Of a stretch of DNA of 64,000 bases, positions 1-9,800 are shown in pieces; the first letter of the stretch is position 1; each line of letters opens with the position of its first letter. The translations under genes and the position numbers were made by a program. This DNA is from Leeuwenhoekiella palythoae (GTDB lineage: Bacteria > Bacteroidota > Bacteroidia > Flavobacteriales > Flavobacteriaceae): NCBI RefSeq assembly GCF_900130045.1, contig NZ_FQXT01000003.1, positions 496,001 to 560,000 on the forward strand, written 5' to 3'. The notes below the pieces were generated by a model. That model had not been told where the DNA came from. It made no database searches and saw only the letters and a list, made by a program, of their open reading frames with translations.

Positions 1-1
1 A

Positions 2-265
2 TTCTCTCCAAACGGTGACGGAATCAACGACGTTTTTGAAATGCAGAATATAAATATTGTTTATCCCAACTACACGATAGAAATATTTAACCGAAACGGC
101 GCAGTTGTCTTTAAAGGCAACGCTTCTACAGGGTTCTGGAACGGTCAGGCAAACCGAAGCAGACTGGGCGGAAACACCTTGCCTAACGGTGTGTATTTCT
201 ACATAATAAATTATAATGATGGCCAGACTAGCCCAAAACAAGGTAAAGTTTACCTTAACCGATAA
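2..265 (+). CDS. C-terminal end of a T9SS-exported protein with a type B (gliding-motility) sorting domain, cut by the window edge
   Basis: Only the last 87 residues or so lie in the window; the reading frame is open to base 2. The visible part begins FSPNGDGINDVFEM and continues through IEIFNRNGAVVF, FWNGQ and LPNGVYFYIIN. These are the hallmarks of the CHU_C / gliding-motility-associated C-terminal domain. This domain directs outer-membrane export by the type IX secretion system and is usually fused to large adhesins or repeat proteins. The next gene is a PorP/SprF protein, 13 bases downstream. This order (large type B cargo, SprF-like, OmpA-like) recurs in Flavobacteria and suggests one export operon. 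What the missing N-terminal part does cannot be seen. Confidence 0.9.
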   Translation, partial: FSPNGDGINDVFEMQNINIVYPNYTIEIFNRNGAVVFKGNASTGFWNGQANRSRLGGNTLPNGVYFYIINYNDGQTSPKQGKVYLNR

Positions 266-278
266 AAGGATAATCCCG

Positions 279-1223
279 ATGAAAAATTCAACTTCAAAAC
301 TTACGTTTTTTGCAGCCTTTGTCCTTTTTTGTGGAAGCATTTTTGGGCAACAAGACCCGGAATACACGCAGTATATGTATAATATGAGTGTGATAAACCC
401 GGCGTATTCTACAGTGAATCAAGCTAAATTAGGCGGCCTCTACCGTGCACAATGGGTGGGCATAGACGGTGCTCCTACTACCGCTACATTTTTTGGGCAT
501 TTACCAATGTCTGAAAGAGTAGAAATCGGTGTCAATCTGGTACATGATGAGATTGGCGATGTGGTGCAGGAAACCAATTTAAATGCTGATTTTGCTTACA
601 AACTTCCTGTTCAAGAAAATGCAACCTTAGCTCTAGGTTTAAAAGCCGGTGCTTCCTTTTTTAGCACAGATTTTAGCAGATTGCAATTAGGAAGCGGTGG
701 CCCTGCAACAGACCCCTCATTTGCGCAGAATATTAATCAAACCTACCCTACCATTGGTATTGGAGCTTATTATTTTTCTGAAAGCTACTACATAGGGCTT
801 TCTGCTCCTAACCTCGTGGCCTCTCGGCATATTGAGGACGAAGATGGAGTCCAGCGTTTAGGAAGCGAGAACACACATTATTTTTTAACCGGTGGATATG
901 TTTTTGAACCTTCGGCAGATTTTCAGATCAAGCCTTCTTTTATGGCGCGTTGGGTAAATGGTGCTCCCGTGAGTCTTGACCTTAATGCTAACGTAAGATT
1001 TTATCAGCGTTTTGAAGCAGGTATAGGCTATCGTCTGGATGATGCCGTAACCGGAATGGTAAATTTTGAAGTTACTCCGGGTGTTCGCGTAGGCTACGCA
1101 TACGACTACACCACATCTAATCTGGGTGAATATAATAACGGAAGCCACGAGGTCATGGTATTATTTGACTTCGACTTGCTTGGCAAGCTTCCATCGTATC
1201 GCAAATCACCTCGTTTCTTCTAA
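279..1223 (+). CDS. PorP/SprF family type IX secretion membrane protein
   Basis: The protein has 314 residues. The ATG at 279 was chosen because it is followed directly by a signal peptide (MKNSTSKLTFFAAFVLFCGSIFGQ); the longer open frame from 216 overlaps the upstream gene. Mature residues begin QDPEYTQYMYNMSVINPAYS, the conserved opening of the PorP/SprF family, followed by alternating beta strands that suggest an outer-membrane barrel. SprF-like proteins help individual type B cargo reach the cell surface, so the partner is probably the upstream gene. The family is clear; the exact partner is inferred from gene order. Confidence 0.9.
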   Translation: MKNSTSKLTFFAAFVLFCGSIFGQQDPEYTQYMYNMSVINPAYSTVNQAKLGGLYRAQWVGIDGAPTTATFFGHLPMSERVEIGVNLVHDEIGDVVQETNLNADFAYKLPVQENATLALGLKAGASFFSTDFSRLQLGSGGPATDPSFAQNINQTYPTIGIGAYYFSESYYIGLSAPNLVASRHIEDEDGVQRLGSENTHYFLTGGYVFEPSADFQIKPSFMARWVNGAPVSLDLNANVRFYQRFEAGIGYRLDDAVTGMVNFEVTPGVRVGYAYDYTTSNLGEYNNGSHEVMVLFDFDLLGKLPSYRKSPRFF

Positions 1224-1238
1224 CCTACAACTTCGACT

Positions 1239-3110
1239 ATGAAAAATTATACGCTACTCATTATTCTGCTAGCAGTTTGTCAAGTAGGATTTACACAGAA
1301 CCAATCAATAGAAAAAGCAAACAAACTTTTTGCGAGTCAGGCTTATGCCGAAGCTATTGCGTTATATAGCGCAGCAGATCAACTTGACAGCGACGCTGCA
1401 CTCAATCTGGCAGATGCACTGTATTACAACGCCAATGCTGAAGAAGCGGTTAAAGCTTACGCAAAGGCTTGGGAACTTAATCCCGGAAGGTCTATGGATG
1501 CGCATTTTAGATATGCAGATGCATTAAAACGCAGCAACGCGTATGACAAGGCTAATGAGATTCTGACCACTTATAGCGGTACTTCAATTGATATTTTAAA
1601 GGCTATGGAAAAAAACGATATGGAAGTATCGCAATTTTTTATGCCTGAAGTGATGGATGCTGCATCCGCTTATGCAGATTTTGCGCCGGCATATTACGAC
1701 CGTCAACTCGTTTTTGCTTCTGACCGCAATGCTGCACGCCCCACCTACCCTTGGACGGGAAAACCTTTTTTAGATCTGTATTACGCGCAACCTGTTGCTG
1801 ACACACTTTCTGAATACCAAACATTTTCGCGTTCAATTAATACCGACACACACGAAAGCAACGCCGTATTTTTTGCAAACGGTACAAAAATGTATTTCAC
1901 CCGAACCAGTAATAAATTCAAGAAAATAGATGGTGCCAAAGTCGCGCCGCTTCAACTTTATAGTGCCGAATTGGTAAACGGTAAATGGGGAAATATCGAG
2001 TTACTTTCTATAAGTTCTGACAGCTATTCTGTGGCACACCCCGCACTGAGTGCAGATGAGCAAACGCTCTATTTCTCTAGCGATATGCCGGGAGGTTATG
2101 GTAGTTTTGATATTTATAAAGTGAGTATCAACGGGAACAATACTTTTGGTACTCCTGTTAATTTGGGCGAAAATGTAAACTCAGATAAACTAGAGCAGTT
2201 TCCATATGTTTCTGAAAATGGAAATCTTTACTTCGCTTCTAATCGCGTTGAAGGGCTTGGCGGACTAGACCTTTACAGCAGTGATGCTTCGGGTGATGCT
2301 TTTGCGGAAGCGTATAACCTAGGAAGCTCAATCAATTCTAATGCAGATGATTTTTCTTTAATAATCAAAGAACGACAGGCAAGCGGTTATATGTCTTCAA
2401 ACAGAACCGGAAAAGACAAGATTTATCAGTTTACTACATTCCCTAATTTAGATTATCAAATCATTGGTAATGTAGATGATAAGAAAACTCTAGAACCCAT
2501 TGAAGGTGCCGAAGTCACGCTCTATCGCCCAGAAACCGGTAGTACGCAAAAAATGACCACTTTAGCAGACGGGAGTTTTAAGTTTGAAGTGCATCCTAAT
2601 AGTACTTACAAAGTAAAAGCTTCAAAAGCTTTGTATGCACCGGTAGAAAAAGAGATTAAAATAGAATACGCACAGAACACTAAAACGCTTATCAAATTAC
2701 AGATGTCCGCATACGCTGATTCTGAAGAGATCGTGACTGTAAATGACCGCAACCAGTTGACACAGGTGAATCTTGAAAAAATCTATTTTGACTTTGATAA
2801 AGCTAACATCCGTCCTGACGCAGCGGTGACTCTGGATAAATTAGTGCAACTTATGAAGAAATATCCTGAAATGGATATTGAAGTTGCTTCACACACAGAT
2901 CAACGTGGCTCTGACAGTTACAATCTTGCGCTTTCACAACGCAGAGCACAATCTACCGTTGATTACGTAGTATCTAAAGGAATAGACCGTAACAGGCTAA
3001 AAGCTAAAGGTTATGGAGAGACTGATCCTATTCACGCCTGCCCTTCCGGAGATTGTACCGAAGCGCAATTTGATGAAAATCGCAGAAGTGAATTTACACT
3101 CTTGAAATAA
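1239..3110 (+). CDS. OmpA family protein with TPR, PD40 propeller and carboxypeptidase-regulatory-like domains (PorE-like)
   Basis: The protein has 623 residues with a signal peptide (MKNYTLLIILLAVCQVGFTQ). Domains in order are TPR-like helices (about 25-130), WD40-like PD40 beta-propeller blades (about 155-400, with repeated LYFSSD and LYFASN segments), a carboxypeptidase-regulatory-like sandwich (about 410-490) and an OmpA C-terminal peptidoglycan-binding domain (about 505-623). The last domain starts at IYFDFDKANIRPDA and contains the HTDQRGSDSYN and LSQRRA motifs. This architecture matches PorE-type proteins that anchor the T9SS or SprF-like partners to peptidoglycan. It lies 15 bases after the PorP/SprF gene and is probably in the same operon. 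Many paralogues exist in Flavobacteria, so calling it the core PorE would go too far. Confidence 0.9.
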   Translation: MKNYTLLIILLAVCQVGFTQNQSIEKANKLFASQAYAEAIALYSAADQLDSDAALNLADALYYNANAEEAVKAYAKAWELNPGRSMDAHFRYADALKRSNAYDKANEILTTYSGTSIDILKAMEKNDMEVSQFFMPEVMDAASAYADFAPAYYDRQLVFASDRNAARPTYPWTGKPFLDLYYAQPVADTLSEYQTFSRSINTDTHESNAVFFANGTKMYFTRTSNKFKKIDGAKVAPLQLYSAELVNGKWGNIELLSISSDSYSVAHPALSADEQTLYFSSDMPGGYGSFDIYKVSINGNNTFGTPVNLGENVNSDKLEQFPYVSENGNLYFASNRVEGLGGLDLYSSDASGDAFAEAYNLGSSINSNADDFSLIIKERQASGYMSSNRTGKDKIYQFTTFPNLDYQIIGNVDDKKTLEPIEGAEVTLYRPETGSTQKMTTLADGSFKFEVHPNSTYKVKASKALYAPVEKEIKIEYAQNTKTLIKLQMSAYADSEEIVTVNDRNQLTQVNLEKIYFDFDKANIRPDAAVTLDKLVQLMKKYPEMDIEVASHTDQRGSDSYNLALSQRRAQSTVDYVVSKGIDRNRLKAKGYGETDPIHACPSGDCTEAQFDENRRSEFTLLK

Positions 3111-3141
3111 TACTAAACCTTTATCAAGTAAACTTTTTCAA

Positions 3142-3240
3142 AGCAAGCCCGTGAGGCATTAGTTGGAAACAACTTTACAATTTCGAGGCATCTCGAAAGC
3201 TTTCGGGACAGAAAATTAAACACTTTGGAGGTGCCAATAA
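3142..3240 (+). ncRNA. Copy A of a three-copy structured RNA-like element
   Basis: About 99 bases lie between two convergent genes and end directly at a terminator. The element opens AGCAAGCCCGTGAGGCATTA. A 5-bp hairpin follows at 3161-3174 (AGTTG, GAAA loop, CAACT), then a second hairpin at 3181-3197 (TTTCGAG, GCAT loop, CTCGAAA). It ends CTTTGGAGGTGCCAATAAAA. The same start, end and spacing recur near 56.8 kb and 62.6 kb. No gene is visible inside. It could be a 3'-UTR element of the OmpA gene or a separate small RNA; I see no convincing TAnnTTTG promoter. Confidence 0.6.
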
Positions 3241-3277
3241 AAAACCCGTTAGTTTTAAACTAACGGGTTTTTTTATT
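3238..3277 (+). terminator. Rho-independent terminator after RNA element A
   Basis: An 11-bp stem (ACCCGTTAGTT with AACTAACGGGT) has a short loop and a run of T on the plus side and A on the minus side. It can serve both the plus-strand OmpA/RNA-element transcript and the convergent MoxR gene. Confidence 0.88.
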
Positions 3278-3291
3278 TATTTACACTGAAC

Positions 3292-4755
3292 TTACAGACC
3301 ACTTATATAACTTCCGTAGAGATCTTTAAAGCGTATTCCATCGGTCATTCGGTATTTACTCAATTTCTTGAATTCAACCAGTGCCCAAAGGATAAACTCT
3401 TTCATAAAATATTGATCAGATTTCGGTAAATCAGGTTGATGCGTATTGATCAAATTTTGCAACGGCGTTACCGAATCAAGCATTTTTTTATACTCTTCTT
3501 CATTTAAATCATCTAACAATTGAAAGTCGCTTTGGTCAAAAAACCAAGTGACCACCTCATCATACGGACTTTTTTCATTCTGTTTTTCCAGCTTTTTGAT
3601 TTCGGGGAAATAGGTAATAAACAAGGTCTGTATCGCATCCCCTATTAGGGTGTGTGCCACGGTCGCAGCTCCCTCCTGCTCTCCTTCATAAACCAATTCG
3701 ACTTTACCGGTAATCGCCGGGATCATTCCCATAAAATCTCCAAGACGTACAGTGGTTTTTTCGTCACCCGCCATTAGCGCACGACGTTCTGCTGTACTTA
3801 GTAAATTTTCAAAAGCTGTAATACTCATTCGAGCACTCACACCACTTTTTACATCAATGTATTCACTCTCGCGAGCTTCAAAACTTATTTGTTCTAAAAG
3901 ATCTTTTGCTAAAGAAGGCACATACACCTGTTCTTCATTACGCTCGTCTCGCTTTGCTTCTTGTTCAGTAATGGTTCTCGCGATCTGAATATTTTCAGGA
4001 TAATGCGTTAAAATCTGAGAGCCAATACGGTCCTTTAACGGAGTAACAATGCTTCCGCGATTGGTATAATCTTCGGGGTTTGCCGTAAATACAAATTGAA
4101 GATCTAGCGGCAATCTCAATTTAAATCCGCGGATTTGTATATCTCCCTCTTGTAGGATATTGAATAGGGCCACCTGAATACGCGCTTGTAAATCAGGCAA
4201 TTCATTAATTACAAAAATGCAACGATTTGCCCGCGGAATCATACCAAAATGAATGACGCGATCATCAGCATAGCTCAGTTTTAAATTCGCAGCTTTTATA
4301 GGATCTACATCACCAATAAGATCAGCAACAGTTACATCAGGCGTAGCCAGTTTTTCTGCGAAACGCTCCTCGCGATGCATCCAGTCTATGGGGGTTTCAT
4401 CACCTTTCTCTGCGATCAATTGCTGCGCATATCTTGATAATGGTTTTAGGGGATCATCGTTAAGTTCTGAACCCTCAACCACCGGAATCCATTCATCTAA
4501 TAATTGCACCATCAAGCGCGCCAAGCGTGTTTTTGCCTGGCCACGTAATCCTAAAAGATTGATGTTGTGTTTAGAGAGTATTGCGCGCTCTAGCTCAGGT
4601 ATAACGGTATATTCATAACCGTGGATTCCTTCAAAAGAGTTTTTTCCTTCTTTGATATTTTTAACCAGATTGCTACGAAGTTCCTCTTTAATGCTTCGAC
4701 TTTTATAATCTGTTTTTTTTAGTTCACCTAGGGTTTTAATTGCTGGTTTACTCAT
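3292..4755 (-). CDS. MoxR/magnesium-chelatase-like AAA+ ATPase
   Basis: The protein has 487 residues. An AAA+ core shows Walker A GLRGQAKT (69-76), a Walker B-like strand CIFVINE (179-185), sensor 1 in FTANPEDYTNRG (about N226) and an arginine-finger region LKDRIGS. It resembles the ChlI/BchI and MoxR branch. Such ATPases act with VWA-domain partners to remodel or insert metals or cofactors into client proteins. Here the VWA gene lies 26 bases upstream on the same strand. In Walker B the usual aspartate before the catalytic glutamate is asparagine (NE rather than DE). The client is unknown. Confidence 0.85.
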   Translation of the reverse strand: MSKPAIKTLGELKKTDYKSRSIKEELRSNLVKNIKEGKNSFEGIHGYEYTVIPELERAILSKHNINLLGLRGQAKTRLARLMVQLLDEWIPVVEGSELNDDPLKPLSRYAQQLIAEKGDETPIDWMHREERFAEKLATPDVTVADLIGDVDPIKAANLKLSYADDRVIHFGMIPRANRCIFVINELPDLQARIQVALFNILQEGDIQIRGFKLRLPLDLQFVFTANPEDYTNRGSIVTPLKDRIGSQILTHYPENIQIARTITEQEAKRDERNEEQVYVPSLAKDLLEQISFEARESEYIDVKSGVSARMSITAFENLLSTAERRALMAGDEKTTVRLGDFMGMIPAITGKVELVYEGEQEGAATVAHTLIGDAIQTLFITYFPEIKKLEKQNEKSPYDEVVTWFFDQSDFQLLDDLNEEEYKKMLDSVTPLQNLINTHQPDLPKSDQYFMKEFILWALVEFKKLSKYRMTDGIRFKDLYGSYISGL

Positions 4756-4781
4756 AGTTTACTGTTAGTTTTATTCTTTCT

Positions 4782-5903
4782 CTAGCGTATTCTTTTTTTT
4801 CTATTGGTCTCGTAATCCTCAAAGATCATTTCCCCAAGACCTTGAAGCCCTGTGTAAAATGCCTTCCCTTGATTGGCCTGCGTAAATTGACGCACAAACT
4901 TCATCAAATAAGGGTCTTGAGCAATCATAAATGTGGTAATAGGTATTTTAACTTTGCGCGCCTGACTCGCCATACTGTAGCATTTATTTACGATGTAGTC
5001 GTCTAGCCCCACACTATTTTTATAGTAAAATCCGTCTGGTTCGCGCACACAACTTGGTTTCCCATCTGTGATCATAAATATCTGTTTATTGGTATTGCGT
5101 TTGCGACGTAAGATATCCATTGCAAGTTGTAAACCCGCCACTGTATTCGTGTGGTACGGTCCCACTTGCAAATACGGTAAGTCTTTAATAGCAATCGGCC
5201 AACTATCATTACCAAAAACGATAATATCAAGTGTGTCCTTTGGATAGCGTGTGGTGATCAGTTCGGCGAGAGCCATCGCTACCTTTTTAGCCGGTGTGAT
5301 GCGATCTTCACCATACAAGATCATACTGTGACTGATATCGATCATCAAAACCGTGCTCATTTGTGCTTTGAACTGAGTTTCTTCAACCACTAAGTCTTTT
5401 TCCGTTAGGTCAAAATTGCCAATACCGTTGTTGATCTGTGCATTTTTTAAACTTTCGGTCATAGAAACACGTTCTAGCGCATCGCCAAACCGATATTCTC
5501 TGTACTCGCCGGTATGCTCGTCACCCCGACCTATGCGATTGGTTTTATGATTTCCGGCGCCACCGCGCTTTAATTTTCCGAAGATCTGGTCAAGAGCACG
5601 TTGCCTGATCGCACGTTCTGTTTTTGCTGTAATAGCCATACCGCCATTACCATCAGGCTCAATCTCTTCTCTGATATAACCTTTATCTTTTAATTCTTGT
5701 ACAAAATCATCAAGCGTGTAATCCTCGGTAGTCAAGTTGTACTCCTTGTCAAGTTCCTTGAGCCAATCCATCGCCTCATCAAAATCACCTGAGGTATGCG
5801 TGATCAGTTCTTTAAAGATCTCAAAGAGTCGGTCAAATAAGGATTGTTGTGGTGCTTCATAGCTTTTGAACACAAATCCTTTTCGTAGTGTTTCCTTTTT
5901 CAT
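4782..5903 (-). CDS. VWA-domain protein, partner of the MoxR-like ATPase
   Basis: The protein has 373 residues and no signal peptide, so it is probably cytoplasmic. A helical N-terminal part (1-150) precedes a von Willebrand A domain with an intact MIDAS DISHS at 189-193 (D189, S191, S193). The later ITDGKPS segment matches the third MIDAS region. Its VWA fold follows the CoxE/ChlD style. It is the first gene of a two-gene minus-strand operon with the MoxR-like ATPase; the pair probably forms a chaperone-like complex. A substrate cannot be named. Confidence 0.85.
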   Translation of the reverse strand: MKKETLRKGFVFKSYEAPQQSLFDRLFEIFKELITHTSGDFDEAMDWLKELDKEYNLTTEDYTLDDFVQELKDKGYIREEIEPDGNGGMAITAKTERAIRQRALDQIFGKLKRGGAGNHKTNRIGRGDEHTGEYREYRFGDALERVSMTESLKNAQINNGIGNFDLTEKDLVVEETQFKAQMSTVLMIDISHSMILYGEDRITPAKKVAMALAELITTRYPKDTLDIIVFGNDSWPIAIKDLPYLQVGPYHTNTVAGLQLAMDILRRKRNTNKQIFMITDGKPSCVREPDGFYYKNSVGLDDYIVNKCYSMASQARKVKIPITTFMIAQDPYLMKFVRQFTQANQGKAFYTGLQGLGEMIFEDYETNRKKRIR

Positions 5904-6032
5904 AGTGTATTAAAATTACAGCATTTTAAAGTCCTAACCTTAGGAAGTATCTTAAAAGTTTTAGGGCTGAACGCCTACTATAACTAAGAAGTTTTGAATT
6001 GCGCTAAGCGCGATTCAGAGAAATCAACGTAT

Positions 6033-6062
6033 AAAAAAACCCTTCATCACTGAAGGGTTTTG
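6033..6062 (-). terminator. Terminator of the fasciclin gene
   Basis: An ACCCTTCA stem with loop TCAC and TGAAGGGT lies 21 bases beyond the stop codon of the fasciclin gene. The A-run on the plus strand (6033-6040) becomes the U tract on the minus strand. Confidence 0.85.
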
Positions 6063-6082
6063 ATCTATAATCATTTACGTAA

Positions 6083-6685
6083 TTATGATTTAGGCATCAC
6101 AACTGCATCAATCGCGTGAATCACACCATTTGATGCTTCGACGTCTGTCATAACTACTGTAGATTCATTTCCGGCAGCATCGGTCAATACTACGTTTTCA
6201 CCATCTAACATGGCAATTAAACTTTCACCTTCTACAGTTACTACGGTAAAACTACCATTGTTGTCTTTAATCGCTTTTACAATATCAGCCGCTTTATACT
6301 CACCTTCTAATACGTGATAGGTCAATATTCCCGCTAATTTTTCTTTGTTTGCTGGCTCAACTAAGCTTTCTACAGTACCTTCAGGCAATTTGTCAAAAGC
6401 CGCGTTAGTAGGTGCAAATACGGTGTAAGGCCCCTCGCTGTTTAATGTTTCCGCAAGGCCAGCAGCTTTTACTGCAGTTACTAACGTACTAAAATCTTCA
6501 ATTGCCATTGCGATTTCAGCAATAGTTTGTTCTTCAGGCATTGTAGCTTCCGCAGAAGTTTCTGTGGTTTCCATTGCCATTTCTTCTTGAGCCATCGGCT
6601 CTTCAGATTCGCTCTTCTCACTGTCTTTACAAGATGTAAATGCTATTGAAGCAAGAACAGCCATACTTAAAACTAACTTTTTCAT
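6083..6685 (-). CDS. Fasciclin (FAS1) domain lipoprotein
   Basis: The protein has 200 residues. The signal peptide ends in a lipobox (IAFTSC), followed by a Glu/Thr-rich linker (about 22-55) with many acidic residues. One FAS1 domain covers about 56-198, with the conserved LAETLNSEGPYTVFAPTNAA, LTYHV and NGVIHAIDAVV motifs. FAS1 proteins mediate adhesion or matrix contacts. It is monocistronic, with its own terminator. The exact ligand is unknown. Confidence 0.92.
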   Translation of the reverse strand: MKKLVLSMAVLASIAFTSCKDSEKSESEEPMAQEEMAMETTETSAEATMPEEQTIAEIAMAIEDFSTLVTAVKAAGLAETLNSEGPYTVFAPTNAAFDKLPEGTVESLVEPANKEKLAGILTYHVLEGEYKAADIVKAIKDNNGSFTVVTVEGESLIAMLDGENVVLTDAAGNESTVVMTDVEASNGVIHAIDAVVMPKS

Positions 6686-6864
6686 AATTAAATTTTTTGG
6701 TTTTTCTTTTGTTCAAAGATATCAGCAGAACCCTAAACATTTTAAAAAGCTTCGGTAAGCTTTTGTTAATTGTATTTTAATTATGTTAATCTGTTGAATC
6801 AATGCTGATAGTCAAGCATAAGTTTTAGTTTTTCTTAACTTTAGAAAAACTTTAATCCTATTTA

Positions 6865-9800
6865 ATGAAAAACATTCTACTTCTCTGTTTGTTGGGTATT
6901 AGCCTTATTGGCAACGCCCAGCAGCTCAATCTTGACTTAGTTAAAGACATGAAACCGCGTAATGTAGGCCCCGCAGGAATGAGCGGCCGTATTACAGCTA
7001 TAGATGCGGTAACTGACAATCCTGACATTATTTACGCAGGTTCTGCTTCTGGCGGACTATGGAAATCCACTTCTGGCGGTGTTACTTGGACCCCTGTTTT
7101 TGAAGACGAAGCTACTTCTTCAATTGGTGCTGTTGCAATTCAGCAATCTAATCCTTCTGTTGTTTGGGTGGGTACCGGTGAAGGAAATCCACGAAATAGT
7201 CTTAATGGCGGATTTGGTATCTACAAATCTTTAGATGGCGGTAAAACCTGGAAGTGTATGGGGTTAGAAAACACCCGTCACATTTATCGGGTACGTATTA
7301 ATCCTTCAAATCCAGACATTGTGTATGCCGCAGCTATAGGTTCGCCTTGGGGTGAATATGAAGATCGCGGTGTGTACCGAACCAAAGACGGCGGAAAGAC
7401 CTGGGAAAAAATTCTTTACGTTAATGAGAAAACAGGGCCTGCAGAACTGGTAATGGATCCTACAAATCCTAATAAACTTATTGTGGCTATGTGGGAACAC
7501 AAACGCGATCCTTGGTTTTTTACCAGTGGTGGCAAAGGTTCTGGAATGTATATTACTTATGATGGTGGTGATTCTTGGAAAGAGATCACTTCAGAAAACG
7601 GATTGCCTAAAGGTGATCTTGGGCGTATGGGGCTTGCTATCGCTCCCAGCAAACCCAACATCGTTTATGCTTATGTAGAAGCGAAAAAGAACGGCCTCTA
7701 TCGTTCTGAAGATGGTGGTCAAAACTGGAAGTTGGTAAATGATGATATGAATGAAATAGGCAATCGCCCATTTTATTATGCCGAAATCTATGTTGCTCCT
7801 GATAATGAAAACCGTGTCTATAGCGTCTTTACCTATGTAAACGTGTCTGAAGATGGTGGTAAAAGTTTTGAAGAGTTGATGCCTGCCTATGGCGCAGATA
7901 ATGGCGTACACCCTGATCATCACGCGATGTACATCCACCCGAAGAATCCTGATTTTATGATCGATGGAAATGATGGTGGTTTATACCTTTCTCGAGATGG
8001 CGGCGAAACATGGCGTTTTGCTGAGAATATTCCGGTAGGTCAGTTTTATCATATCGCAATTGATAATGAATTTCCTTACAATGTGTATGGAGGAATGCAA
8101 GATAATGGAAGCTGGCGCGGTCCAGCGTATGTGTGGAAAGCTCAAGGAATACGCAACTCATACTGGCAAGAGATTTCTTTTGGCGATGGTTTTGATGTGG
8201 TTCCAGATCGTGACGATTCGCAATACGGTTGGACGATGAGTCAGCAAGGTTATGTAAGCCGTTACGATTGGGTAACTGGTGCGAATTACCTCGTACGTCC
8301 TACGCATCCAGACCCTGAGGTAGATTTGCGCTTCAACTGGAATTCTGCGATCAACATTGATCCTTTTGATAATAGTACGATTTATTTTGGAAGTCAATAT
8401 GTGCACAAGTCAACTGACAAAGGACTGACTTGGGAGGTGATTTCGCCTGATCTTACTACTAACGATCCTGAGAAACAAAAACAAAGCGAAAGCGGTGGTT
8501 TAACCATGGATGCTACCGGGGCAGAAAATCATACCACGATTCTTGTTATTGAACCCAGCCCGGCTCAAAAAAATATGATCTGGACAGGTTCTGACGACGG
8601 AAAAGTATTTTACACCAGAAATGGCGGAGAAGATTGGACCGATGTTTCTAAAAACATCAAAGGCTTACCAGAAGGCAGCTGGATTGCCCAAATTAAAGCT
8701 TCTGCTACTAATCAAGGAGAAGCGCTGCTTGTAGCCAATAATTATAGACGCTTTGACTATAAACCGTATGTATATCGTACAACAGATTACGGAAAAACCT
8801 GGAAAAGCATCGTAGATAGCGAAGATGTCGGCAGTTATGCTTTAGCAATTTTAGAAGATAAAGAAGAACCTAATTTGATGTTTTTGGGTACTGATGATGG
8901 CCTTTACGTGTCTATAGATGCCGGGACAAATTGGCAAAAATGGACCAACGGATTCCCAACAGTTCCTGTTAAAGATTTAATCATTCACCCAAGAGAGGAT
9001 GATTTAGCTATTGCAACATTTGGACGCTCAATTTGGGTATTAGATGACATCAAGCCGTTGCGCGCCTTAGCTGCAAATGCAGATCTGGGTATGAATTTAA
9101 GTATGAAAAAAGGAATGGTCTTAGAAGTGATTCCGCCAGTGGTGGCATATCAGAATGCTTCGCAACAGCCTACCGGAGGTCGTTTTGGCGCAGATGCTAC
9201 ATACGGTGGGGCCAATAGAGATCGTGGCGCTTTTATCAAGTATATGCTTAACCCGAAAGAAGCTGAAAAGCAAACTGAGGATGAAACAAATGAAACCAAC
9301 ACAGAATCCGATGAAAATGCACCTAAGTGGGACAGTATCGCTTTGACCATTTATGACGGCGACCGCTTGATCAGAACCTTAAAAACCAAAGCCCCGGATT
9401 CTGCCGGGATGTATCATTTTAGATGGTTTCTGGACGAAAAAGGAGTAGACAGACCTTCTCGCAGAGTACGAGATCGCAACTATGAACCCGGAGGTGCAAC
9501 CGTAAAACCTGGCACATATAAAGTAGTATTAAACTACGGAACTCTGGAGGATACTGAAACGATAACGGTTAAAAGCGATCCACGATTGGATATTTCTACA
9601 GCTGCGACTAACGAAATTTATGAAGCTGAAAAAGAAATTGAGCGTATGACTCAAGTTGCTGCAGATGCCGTTAAACAATTGGTTGAGAGTAAAACCATTG
9701 CCGAAGATTTTCTAGCAGATTTTAAAAAGAAAGATAAAGATGCATATGAAGTCCAGATAGATAGCTCTAAAGCCATTGTGAAGAAACTTGACGCACATAT

